A DNA stretch of 64,000 nucleotides from CAVQRC01 sp963715045 (GTDB lineage Bacteria > Planctomycetota > Planctomycetia > Pirellulales > Lacipirellulaceae), in NCBI GenBank assembly GCA_963715045.1, contig CAVQRC010000008.1, positions 62,001 to 126,000 on the forward strand, in the 5' to 3' direction. The notes below the pieces were generated by a model. It searched no databases and was not told where the DNA came from. It saw only the letters and a program-made list of their open reading frames with translations. Position 1 is the first letter of the stretch. Every line of letters begins with the position of its first letter. Of this stretch, positions 53,978 through 62,196 are shown in pieces. The position numbers were made by a program, and so were the translations under genes.

Positions 53978-54622
53978 GTGACTGTTCGCATTCATCCCAC
54001 GGCCAACATCGAGCACGACGTCGAACTCGGGCCCGGGACGGCCGTGTGGCAGAACGTCCATATTCGCCACGGCACGCGGATCGGCGTGGAGTGTATCGTC
54101 GGTGATCATTCGACGATCGCCTACGAGGTTCACATCGGCAATCGCGTCAAGATCAACTCGCAGGTCTCGATCTGTCACGGCGTGACGATCGCTGACGGAG
54201 TCTTGATCAGTGCGGGAACCGTATTCACCAACGACGATTCTCCCCGGGCGACGGATCCCTCGCTGACCAGGCTCCGCTCCTCGGCCCCGGACGAAAACAC
54301 CCTGGCCACCTACGTCGGCGAGGGAGCCACGCTGGGTGCCAACTGCACGATCGGACCGGGAATCACCATCGGTCGCTTCGCAATGATCGGTATGGGTTCG
54401 GTGGTCACCCGTTCGGTCGCCGACTTTATCCTGGCATATGGAAATCCGGCCCGTCCTGAAGCGGTCGTCTGCCGCTGCGGTGAAATCGTTTCCCGACTCG
54501 ATGACATCCTCACCGACCGTCCACACCGCTTGAGCTGCCCCGACTGCGAGCGACGGTACCTGGTCGACGAGTCGGGAGTCGAAGAGCTCGATGATCCAAA
54601 CTCCCGCGGTGACGATGCCTGA
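53978..54622 (+). CDS. Left-handed beta-helix (hexapeptide) acyltransferase with C-terminal zinc ribbon
   Basis: 214 residues from GTG 53978 with GAGGAG 7 nt upstream (an alternative TTG at 53963 lacks such spacing). Hexapeptide repeats: VTVRIHPTANIEHDVELGPG, TAVWQNVHIRHGTRIGVE, VKINSQVSICHGVTIADGVL and CTIGPGITIGRFAMIGMGSV form an LbH domain as in WbpD/WlbB-type sugar N-acetyltransferases; GNPAR closes it. The C-terminus carries a C-x-C...C-x2-C group (CRCGEIV, CPDCERRYL), a likely zinc ribbon. Acetylation of an amino sugar for a surface polysaccharide is the likely task. Located 126 nt after the flippase. Confidence 0.88.
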   Translation: MTVRIHPTANIEHDVELGPGTAVWQNVHIRHGTRIGVECIVGDHSTIAYEVHIGNRVKINSQVSICHGVTIADGVLISAGTVFTNDDSPRATDPSLTRLRSSAPDENTLATYVGEGATLGANCTIGPGITIGRFAMIGMGSVVTRSVADFILAYGNPARPEAVVCRCGEIVSRLDDILTDRPHRLSCPDCERRYLVDESGVEELDDPNSRGDDA

Positions 54623-54630
54623 GCCGACGA

Positions 54631-55374
54631 CTATTCGGTTTTCCCCAACATCCACCCATAGACTTCCGGCGTGGCATACGCGGCCGACCAGGAGTTGTGG
54701 CCAATGTGGTCGAGGATCGTAAACCGCACCTGCTCACCGCCAGCGGCGCGGATCGCCCACACCATCTCTTGAGATCGCGCGATCGGGACGGCGCGGTCTT
54801 CGGTACCGTGGAAGACCCAGATCGGCAGTTCCGTCATCTTCGCGGCGTCGCTCGGGTCGCCGCCGCCACAGACGATTACCATCGCCGCAAACCGGTCGGC
54901 ATGGTCAGCGGCCAACTTCCAGCAGCCGTAGCCGCCCATGCTCAAGCCGGTGGCGTAGGTACGTGTGGCGTCGACGCGAAAATTCTGCTGGACGTGGTCG
55001 ACAAGCTGCATCACAGCCGCCTGCTGGCCCTCGTCCGACCACGACTCCTCCTTCGGGCATTGTGGCGCGACGAGCACAAATGGCAGCGGTTCGCCGCGGG
55101 CAGCCATACGCGGCGGCCCCCACTTCTCGACGAGTCGCAAGTCGCCGTAGCTCTCTCCTCGTCCGTGGAGGAACAGCACCAATGGCAATGGCTCATCCGA
55201 CTCTTCGTATGCTTCGGGCAGGTAAAGCAAGTAAGGCACGACCTGATCGTCGTCGATTCTCAGCTGCTGTTCGACTTGCTTGCCGGGCTGTGGTTCGTCA
55301 GACATTGCGAGTTGGGGCATGATCGTGGCCACGGCCAGACACACGACGCCGAGCAGGGTGGTGTTCCAGCTCAT
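54631..55374 (-). CDS. Exported alpha/beta hydrolase (PHB depolymerase/esterase-like)
   Basis: 247 residues, signal LLGVVCLAVATIMPQLAMS. The opening PYLLYLPEAYEESDEPLPLV with LFLHGRGESYGD is the oxyanion region of the Ce1/PHB-depolymerase group; ATGLSMGGYGCWKLA holds the nucleophile Ser (G-x-S-x-G). PIWVFHGTEDRAVPI gives the acid Asp, and GHNSW the His of the triad. Typical for planctomycete 'phospholipase/carboxylesterase' or prolyl oligopeptidase-like proteins. Substrate unknown. Its stop is 8 nt from that of the convergent acyltransferase gene. Confidence 0.88.
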   Translation of the reverse strand: MSWNTTLLGVVCLAVATIMPQLAMSDEPQPGKQVEQQLRIDDDQVVPYLLYLPEAYEESDEPLPLVLFLHGRGESYGDLRLVEKWGPPRMAARGEPLPFVLVAPQCPKEESWSDEGQQAAVMQLVDHVQQNFRVDATRTYATGLSMGGYGCWKLAADHADRFAAMVIVCGGGDPSDAAKMTELPIWVFHGTEDRAVPIARSQEMVWAIRAAGGEQVRFTILDHIGHNSWSAAYATPEVYGWMLGKTE

Positions 55375-55797
55375 GATGTTCTCCTGAGATCACCGATGAC
55401 GCGCACGGGTTGGGGCGAACATCCTATCACACTCAGGCCATCTGCTGGCAAACGGCTCTGACAGCCAGCAATTGGCGGTTTGCGGCGGGCGAGGGGGTAC
55501 TCGACGGCCCCCCCGAACGGTACAATTTGAGGCCATACGGGGCTCGTTAAGACATCGCGGAAACCGCCTAAGACTTTGTGGTTTAAACACTTGAGGCCAT
55601 CAACAGCCCATCCGGCCATTCTGATTCGGTCGTCCGCGGCGCGTCGGTGTTTCCATTCGACGCCGCACCCGAATCCTGGTCGATTTTCATCGCACCGTGC
55701 CGCGGGTCCCCCTTCGCGGCGGTTCGCTGATTAGGGTTGAGTAATTCGAGTCCTGCCGACCGGGCGTTCTTGGTCTTCAATTCCAACGGAGGTCGCT
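55375..55797. other. Intergenic region with no gene seen
   Basis: 423 bp upstream of the esterase (minus) and of the small protein gene (plus). Short open frames lack recognisable features. GGAGG at 55788-55792 is the ribosome binding site of the downstream gene. Confidence 0.4.
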
Positions 55798-56013
55798 TTG
55801 CTTTCCACTCCCGAACAACGCGTAATGAAGACGTTTCGACGCTATCGAGTTCCTGCCGGAAAGATGCTGTGCTTCTTCGGCCCCGACCTCAAGAGAAACC
55901 AGGCGGCCCTCCGTTCTCTGACCGATCGAGGGTTCCTGATCGAAGAACAATTCAAGGGTGGCTATTCGCTGACAGATGATGGATTCGAAATGATGAAAGG
56001 CTGCCCGACGTAA
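55798..56013 (+). CDS. Small protein, 71 residues, winged-helix-like, unassigned
   Basis: A TTG at 55798 with GGAGG 5 nt upstream is the best start; an ATG nine codons later (MKTFRRYRV) is an alternative. The sequence MLSTPEQRVMKTFRRYRVPA, KRNQAALRSLTDRGFLIEEQ and FKGGYSLTDDGFEMMKGC has the helix-helix-wing feel of short DNA-binding winged-helix proteins: a two-strand wing LIEEQFKGGYSLT preceded by a helix with repeated Leu. No sequence family is recognised. The codons are typical of the region and there are no overlapping competitors on either strand. Confidence 0.65.
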   Translation: MLSTPEQRVMKTFRRYRVPAGKMLCFFGPDLKRNQAALRSLTDRGFLIEEQFKGGYSLTDDGFEMMKGCPT

Positions 56014-56265
56014 GCCGCGTGTTCGGCAACCGTCGAGCCGATCCAAAGACGCGTTCCAGTGGCCAGATTCCCCGTCCGCGGGATACGCTCAGGGAGGTTT
56101 TTGGACTGATTCTGATTCTCGGGGCCTTCCGCTTCTGGGGGCCCCAGACAACCTCCACCCTCGGAGAGGGAAGAGCGGGAACTCCGTCGCAATGACCGCG
56201 GTCGATCTCTATCCCCGTCTTCCGGGGGGAGAACTTGGTCTGAGGCCCGCAATCGCAGGTTCGCC

Positions 56266-58020
56266 GTGCCGACCCGCCCCAACCTTCGCGCAGGCCGCAA
56301 CCGCCTTGCCGAACCCGCTGAAACCTTGCTCCGCGAAGCCGACGTTCCGCGGGTTGCGTTGTCCCTCCGAAAGAAGATCGCCTTCGGTCTGGTGACCACG
56401 CTGGCGGCTCTCTTCGCCCTCGAGGCCATCCTGGCGATGATGGGCGTCGATACGCTGCGGAAGATACACGATCCGTACGTGGGGTTTAACTCGGCACCCC
56501 ACTACGAACTGCTGCCCGCCCTCGGAGAGCCACCCCGCTGGCGAACCGCGCGACACAAGCTGGCTTTGTTCAATGAACAGAGCTTTGCGGCCACGAAGTC
56601 GGACAAGTCCTTCCGGATATTCTGCGTCGGCGGCTCGACCACCTACGGGCGACCCTACGCCGACCGGACGTCTTACGTCGGCTGGGTGCGGCGTCTTCTC
56701 GCCGCGAGCCACCCCGATCTCGATCTGGAAGTCATCAACGCCGGTGGCATCAGCTATGCCAGCTATCGTGTCGCCGCACTCGTCGACGAACTCGTCGCCT
56801 ACCAACCCGATCTGCTGATCATTTACACCGGGCACAACGAGTTTCTCGAGGAACGGACGTACGGCCATCTCAAGTCGCTCTCGACGTCGCGGCGATGGCT
56901 GGGGCAGTTGGCCGCCAATTCGCGCACGGCAGCCGTGTTGCACCGCGTGATTGGCGCTCCGCGACCTCCGCGATCTCGCATCGGGGCGGAAGTCGATGAG
57001 ATTCTCGATCACACCATCGGTCCCTCGTCTTATCGGCGGGATCCGCAAGCATGGCGAAAAACGGCCGAACATTACGCATTCAGCCTCCGCCGCATGATCG
57101 CCGCGGCCCGCCGGGCCGGAGCGGGAGTCCTCCTGGTTCGGCCCGCCTGCAACCTCCGCGGAGTTTCGCCCTTCAAGAGCGAGACCAGCGAAGGGCTTGA
57201 TCGCGAGATTCAAGAGGAGTTCGAGCGGCTCCTGGCGGCGGGACGAAGCTGTCAGGCAGTCGGAGATCACGAAGCGGCCGTGAGTCACTTCTCGCAGGCG
57301 ATGCAGCTCGACGATCAGTACGCCCAACTGCACTTTGCGGTTGCCCAATCGCAGTTCGCGCTCGGAAATCACGCTGCCGCCCACGTTTCTTTTCAACGGG
57401 CGGTTGATCTTGACGTATGCCCGCTTCGCATCACGACCACCCTCGATTCGATGCTTCTCGAAGTGGCCCGAGAACTGCAGGTACCGCTGATCGACTTCCC
57501 CGCGCTGATCGCAGACGCCTGTCGCCGCGAACTGGGCCACGAGATCCCCGGAGATGAGTTCTTCTTCGATCACGTCCACCCCACGATCGACAGCCATGGC
57601 CTGCTCGCCCGCGCGATCGTCACACGACTCGTCGACGAGCGGTTGATTCCGCTACCGAGCGGCTCCTGGGAAAACCGTCTCGAGTCGATCCGGCTCGCCA
57701 TTCATGCCAGCGTGACGCTACCCGAGGAAGTCGCTGCCCGTGCAAATCTCGCCCGCGTCTGGTACTGGGCCGGCAAGTTTGCCGAAGCTGGCAGAATCGC
57801 GGTCGAACTCGTCGAACAGGGGCAAGCCACCGACGATTCGCGGCTGCTGCTGATCGCCGGCCGCGAGCGGCTCCGCCAGGGCGACGTCCAGGCCGCCCGA
57901 GAGCTTCTCACCCGCGCCCAGCAATTGCAGCCCAACGATCCGCGGATTTCAGAAGCCGTGAAAGAGCTCCCTGCGAGTGACGTGCGCGTCCGCGACGAAC
58001 TAGTGCCGAGCGACCTCTGA
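56266..58020 (+). CDS. SGNH/GDSL hydrolase-like membrane-anchored protein with inserted TPR segment
   Basis: 584 residues from GTG 56266 (start uncertain). One N-terminal helix (KIAFGLVTTLAALFALEAIL) anchors it. SGNH blocks are clear: RIFCVGGSTTYGRP (block I Ser region), VINAGGISYAS (Gly block II) and YTGHNEFLEERTY (Asn block III). A TPR-like stretch (HEAAVSHFSQAMQLDDQYAQ, LHFAVAQSQFALGNHAAAHV) is inserted before FFFDHVHPTIDSHGL, which carries the D-x-x-H of block V. More TPR units follow (ARVWYWAGKFAEAGRIAVEL). The family fits envelope acyl esterases in planctomycetes. It is 252 bp after the small protein gene. Confidence 0.85.
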   Translation: MPTRPNLRAGRNRLAEPAETLLREADVPRVALSLRKKIAFGLVTTLAALFALEAILAMMGVDTLRKIHDPYVGFNSAPHYELLPALGEPPRWRTARHKLALFNEQSFAATKSDKSFRIFCVGGSTTYGRPYADRTSYVGWVRRLLAASHPDLDLEVINAGGISYASYRVAALVDELVAYQPDLLIIYTGHNEFLEERTYGHLKSLSTSRRWLGQLAANSRTAAVLHRVIGAPRPPRSRIGAEVDEILDHTIGPSSYRRDPQAWRKTAEHYAFSLRRMIAAARRAGAGVLLVRPACNLRGVSPFKSETSEGLDREIQEEFERLLAAGRSCQAVGDHEAAVSHFSQAMQLDDQYAQLHFAVAQSQFALGNHAAAHVSFQRAVDLDVCPLRITTTLDSMLLEVARELQVPLIDFPALIADACRRELGHEIPGDEFFFDHVHPTIDSHGLLARAIVTRLVDERLIPLPSGSWENRLESIRLAIHASVTLPEEVAARANLARVWYWAGKFAEAGRIAVELVEQGQATDDSRLLLIAGRERLRQGDVQAARELLTRAQQLQPNDPRISEAVKELPASDVRVRDELVPSDL

Positions 58021-58192
58021 GCGGCTTACGGAACTGTGCATCCTGCTGCCCAGGGTTTGGCCACAGCGAGCGTGGTCTGCGCCTCCGCTCGCAGGCGATC
58101 AATCGGGTCACGAAGGAACCGCCGGGAAGCTACTTGGCAACCTCACGGCCCCTGCACGGTGTACGACGAAGGGCGTTTTCTCGGTCATTTGC

Positions 58193-58221
58193 TTGCCAGA
58201 TAGGCACGGATGCTACATAAT
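58193..58221 (+). promoter_or_regulatory. Candidate sigma70-type promoter for the DUF1559 gene
   Basis: TTGCCA and CATAAT are separated by exactly 17 bp, two mismatches from consensus in total. It lies in the 409-bp gap after the SGNH/TPR gene, about 200 bp before the GTG at 58430. This is weak evidence, because planctomycete promoters are poorly characterised. The rest of the gap shows no gene. Confidence 0.35.
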
Positions 58222-58429
58222 CTCCGCCATTATCGAAGAGGCGCAATTCGATTGGATGACGCGGCAGATCAGGGATCACCAACGTGGCCCCCTTTGCCAC
58301 TTTTCTACTAATTGGTTCCGCTGGTGGGCTGATGGTTGCTTCATCGCAGAATCCTGTCTCCGACGGCTCCCAGCGTGATTTCTGATTAGGGGTTGATTTG
58401 ACTGTGGCTCGTGCCTGGAGGAGGCATTC

Positions 58430-59438
58430 GTGGTGTGTTCTGGAGCGTTACGTCCCAACACAGGCGCGGAATCCCGCGTCGTAAACAAGACCCGGTGGCG
58501 ACGGGGGTTCACACTCGTGGAACTGCTGGTCGTCATCGCGATTATCGGGATTCTGGTGGCACTGCTGCTGCCGGCGGTTCAAGCCGCGCGAGGCCGCGCG
58601 TCGTTCTCAATGCACCAATCGGCTCAAGCAGATGGGCCTGGCACTGCTCAACTACGAAAGCGCCAATCAAACGTTTCCCCCAGGCGGAATTACGCTCGGT
58701 CCCTGCTGCGGCACCAAGAGCGGCACCAGTTGGCCGATTTCGATCCTGCCGCAGATGGAAGAGCAGGCGTTGTTTGACCAGTACGACTTCTCGGCCTTCA
58801 ACGAAGATCCCGAAAACGCCATCGTTCGCGAAAGTCAGGTCGCTGCTTACAAGTGCCCCTCGGATGAAGGCACCGAGGACTTGATCACGCCCGCCAGCGG
58901 GCCCGGGTCGGCATCGGCCCGAATCAAGTATGCCCGCGGCTCCTATCGAGGAAGTGCCGGGCTCTGTAACCACGGGTTCTGGGACAGCTCTTCGCAAGGC
59001 GATCCCAACCATCTTTATGAACGCGGACCGCTCCCCGGCTACGGACCCTACGACGGGATGGACGATACGGTGTCGCTGAACAAAATCACCGACGGGACGA
59101 CACATACCCTGCTGGTGGGAGAAAAAGCCCACCGCTGGCGAACCGTCGAAGGCGAACGGCGGCAGACGTTTTGGGCATACAGCTACACGTCGTACAATCG
59201 CTCCTGCACTTTTCAGCAGACGCGTTCGATCACCAACGACTACGAACGCTGTTTGAGAATCGGCGGCGAGTTCGATAGCAATCCCTGCAAGCGTTCGTGG
59301 GGCAGCCTGCATTCCGAAGGCCTGTTCTTCACGATGTGTGATGGATCCGTGCAGTGGGTTTCCACAGGCATCGACATCTTCGTGGTCGGCGCCATGGCCA
59401 CGATCGCTGGCGAAGAGACGTTGCGGCTCGAGAACTGA
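58430..59438 (+). CDS. DUF1559 prepilin-type protein, one frameshift
   Basis: About 335 residues from GTG 58430. TRWRRGFTLVELLVVIAIIG is the prepilin signal, then LLLPAVQAAR. A one-base shift near 58590-58600 converts the expected EAARRSQCTNRLKQMGLALL sequence: the shifted frame begins MGLALLNYESANQTFPPGG. The remaining domain has TSWPISILPQMEEQALFDQY, SQVAAYKCPSDEG, YARGSYRGSAGLCNHGFWDS, ITDGTTHTLLVGEKAHRWR and SLHSEGLFFTMCDGSVQWVS, ending at 59438. It differs from the GWGW-type pair at 41.9 and 44.6 kb. Confidence 0.88.
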
Positions 59439-59589
59439 GTGTCGCCACCTCCACAGACCAAGGACCACTTCGCACACCAGCGGCCAATAAGGCATGTCAA
59501 GTGTTTATCAGACAAAAGAAGTAGCTTCTTGATGTTGATCCCCTGAAACCTGACGTTGTTGCGGCAGCGTCGCCCGAAAGGAAGATCCA

Positions 59590-60828
59590 ATGAGCCGAAC
59601 CAGACTTTTTGAGTACCTCTCTTGGACGCGACGCCTGGGGTTCGCGGCCGCCGCCGGACTGGCTGCGTTCTGTACGCTGCTCGATCAGGTGTCGGGCCAG
59701 TTGTTCGATCCTCCCGCGGGTGGCTGGGCCTACACGTATGACGGCTCAACCGCGGCGACCGACGAGCTCGCGGCACTCGATGGGACCTTCAATCACAGCA
59801 ACGGTTCGGATGAGTGGGACGGCACCGCGTCGGGCCTCGGTGCGCCGGGTGGCGCGGGCGTATTCACCAGCGACGGAGCGACCTACCTCCGTGTGCAGGA
59901 CACGGGCGATCCGACCGGCATCGGATTTACAGATCCTTCGAACCGAAAGGTCTATTTCACCCGCGACCTGGTTCCTGACGGCGGGACGTCTTCCCTGCTC
60001 GACGACGGCGTGACACTGTCTTTCCGGGCACGGCTTTCGACCGGCGGGTTGCTGGATCCGCTCTCGGATGGGGCGAGCACTCCCTGGCCAGCGGGTGGAG
60101 ACGGACTGACGATCTCCAACGGCGGCAAAGGAATGGTCGGGATCCGCCAGGGAAACGGCGGGATGATTTCGTTTGGGCTCGCACTCCCAAGCGACACCGA
60201 CCAGACGGGACCCAACGGCGGCCTGATCATGAATCAGCCCGACGGCGCCGATACGAACAGCGGAGGTGGTAATTTCATTGCGTTGGATGACCCGACGGCA
60301 TTTCACGAATTCTGGATCGCGATTCAACGGAGCGGCGGTGCAGGAACACATCGAGCGGTCGTCTGGATGGACGGCGACGAGGACAATTTCTCCGCCTTCA
60401 GCGTCACGGCCGGAGGTGGCGACGACGACCCGTTCGCTACCTATTTGGGGATCGGTAGCGTTTCGACCGGCGAGACCGGCGCGTTCGATCTCGACTTTGT
60501 CAGCTTCAAGCCGGGCTTTCTGACCCCCGGCCAGGTGGTCGCCGGGGACGTCAACGGCGACGGTGATGTCACCATTGCGGGTGACTTCGAGCCCATTCGG
60601 GCCAACTTTCTGCAGTCGGTTTCGAGTCGGGCCGATGGAGACCTGACGTTCGACGGATTTGTCGACTACGACGACTTCGGTCAGTTCAAGACCGCGTTCC
60701 TCGCCGGCGGCGGAAGTCTGTCCGACATTCACTGGACGCCCGAACCCTCCGCGGCCCTGCTGTTGCTGCTGGCGACGGCGGTCTGCGCGACGCGGCGAAC
60801 AACTGGCGACAGCACGCATCACTCCTGA
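59590..60828 (+). CDS. PEP-CTERM protein with dockerin-like segment (paralogue 1)
   Basis: 412 residues. A signal (LGFAAAAGLAAFCTLLDQV) is followed by a ~270-residue beta-sandwich: FDPPAGGWAYTYDGSTAATD, GGAGVFTSDGATYLRVQDTG, DPSNRKVYFTRDLV and DDPTAFHEFWIAIQRSGGAG. Then DVNGDGDVTIAGDFEPIRAN and ADGDLTFDGFVDYDDFGQFK form a pair of dockerin-like calcium loops, and the end HWTPEPSAALLLLLATAVCA with an Arg pair is the PEP-CTERM sorting signal. Presumably surface-attached or released in the exopolysaccharide matrix. RBS GGAAG lies 8 nt before the ATG. The neighbour at 60913 is a close paralogue. Confidence 0.87.
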   Translation: MSRTRLFEYLSWTRRLGFAAAAGLAAFCTLLDQVSGQLFDPPAGGWAYTYDGSTAATDELAALDGTFNHSNGSDEWDGTASGLGAPGGAGVFTSDGATYLRVQDTGDPTGIGFTDPSNRKVYFTRDLVPDGGTSSLLDDGVTLSFRARLSTGGLLDPLSDGASTPWPAGGDGLTISNGGKGMVGIRQGNGGMISFGLALPSDTDQTGPNGGLIMNQPDGADTNSGGGNFIALDDPTAFHEFWIAIQRSGGAGTHRAVVWMDGDEDNFSAFSVTAGGGDDDPFATYLGIGSVSTGETGAFDLDFVSFKPGFLTPGQVVAGDVNGDGDVTIAGDFEPIRANFLQSVSSRADGDLTFDGFVDYDDFGQFKTAFLAGGGSLSDIHWTPEPSAALLLLLATAVCATRRTTGDSTHHS

Positions 60829-60912
60829 CACTTCTGCGGACACGTCCTGCACGTGCGATCCGGTTCCGGCCTCGCCCGGCGGTCCACGCAGGCCACTGCG
60901 AAAGGTAACCTC

Positions 60913-62143
60913 ATGCTCACCAGACACGATCCTGCTGCGTTCCGAGGACTTGCGACTACGCTCACGCTCTTGCTCGGGGCGGGCCTTGCATCAGCTCAAG
61001 CCTTCGACCCGCCGACTGGCGGGTGGAGCTACATCTACAACGGCGACGCCGCAGCCTCAACCGTTGATGCGGCCCTCGATGGCACCTGGAACCACGATAA
61101 TGGTTCCGATTCCTGGGACGGTACCGGGCCGGGCACCGGCGTGCCTGGCGGGGCCGGCGTGTTCACCGATGGTCCGGACACCTTCTTGAGGATCCAGGAC
61201 ACGGGCGACCCGCGCGATTACGGCTTCGACGACCCCAGCAATCGCAAGGTCTATCTCACGCACGATCTCGGGGCGGACGGCGCGGAGGCCAGCTTTCTTG
61301 ATGACGGCGTGACGCTGTCGTTCCGGGCACGCGTGCCGACGACCGGCGTGCTTGACGACTTGCATCCCGACGGGGGTACGGTGACCGAACCCTGGCCCGC
61401 AGGGGGGCGCGGATTCATCATCCAGAACGAGGGTAAGGCCGCGATCTCGCTCCAGCAGGGCGTCGGCTCGGCAGATGCTTCGGTCGCCTTCGCCCTCGCC
61501 GTGCCCGCCGATTCCGCCGAAGCAGGTGCCACCGGAGGGCTGCTGATGAACCAGCTCAACGGGACCGCACCCAACGGAGATATCGATACGGGCGACGCCG
61601 GAACGCCGAACCTGCTCCCCCTCGATGATCCGACGCAATGGCACGAATTCTGGATCGCGGTCCGCGCCGGTGGCGCGGGAACCCATCAGGCAACGATCTG
61701 GGTCGACGGCGACAACCAGAACGCGGAGTGTGTTCGATCTCACGGCCGGAGACGGAACGGAAGGCCCTTTCGCAAGCGTCCTGGGGATGGGGAACTCCCC
61801 GACCGGTGGGGTGGGCGCGATGGACGTGGACTTCATCGCCTTCGCGACCGGCTGGCGGTCGCCGGTACCCCTCGAGGTTCGCGCCGACCTCGATATGGAC
61901 GGCGACGTTGACCTCGACGACCTCGCGATCATTCGCATGAACTTCAACCAGACCGAGTTCTCGCCGTTCAATACCGATCTGAACTTCGACGGCATCATCA
62001 ACCTCCTCGACTACCGGCTCTGGACCGAGGTCGCCAGCGTGAATCCGCCTGGGGAGTCCTTCGTGCCTGAACCGGCCGGGCTGCTGCTCGCCCTGGTGGG
62101 GGCAATCGCACTTGGCGGCTACCGTCGCCGCGGTGCGGCCTGA
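60913..62143 (+). CDS. PEP-CTERM protein with dockerin-like segment (paralogue 2), one frameshift
   Basis: About 410 residues from ATG 60913. Signal LATTLTLLLGAGLASAQA. It shares the N-terminal domain with its neighbour: FDPPTGGWSYIYNGDAAAST, DPSNRKVYLTHDLG, FLDDGVTLSFRARVPTTG and DDPTQWHEFWIAVRAGGAG with IWVDGDNQN. A one-base shift near 61730 precedes VFDLTAGDGTEGPFASVLG and GGVGAMDVDFIAFATGW. RADLDMDGDVDLDDLAIIRM and NTDLNFDGIINLLDYRLW are dockerin-like loops, and SFVPEPAGLLLALVGAIALG with YRRRG is the PEP-CTERM. It starts 85 nt after paralogue 1. Confidence 0.85.
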
Positions 62144-62196
62144 CAGACGTTCCAGATCCCACAACACAAGTGCATTTTGATACGAGGACTTCTCCC

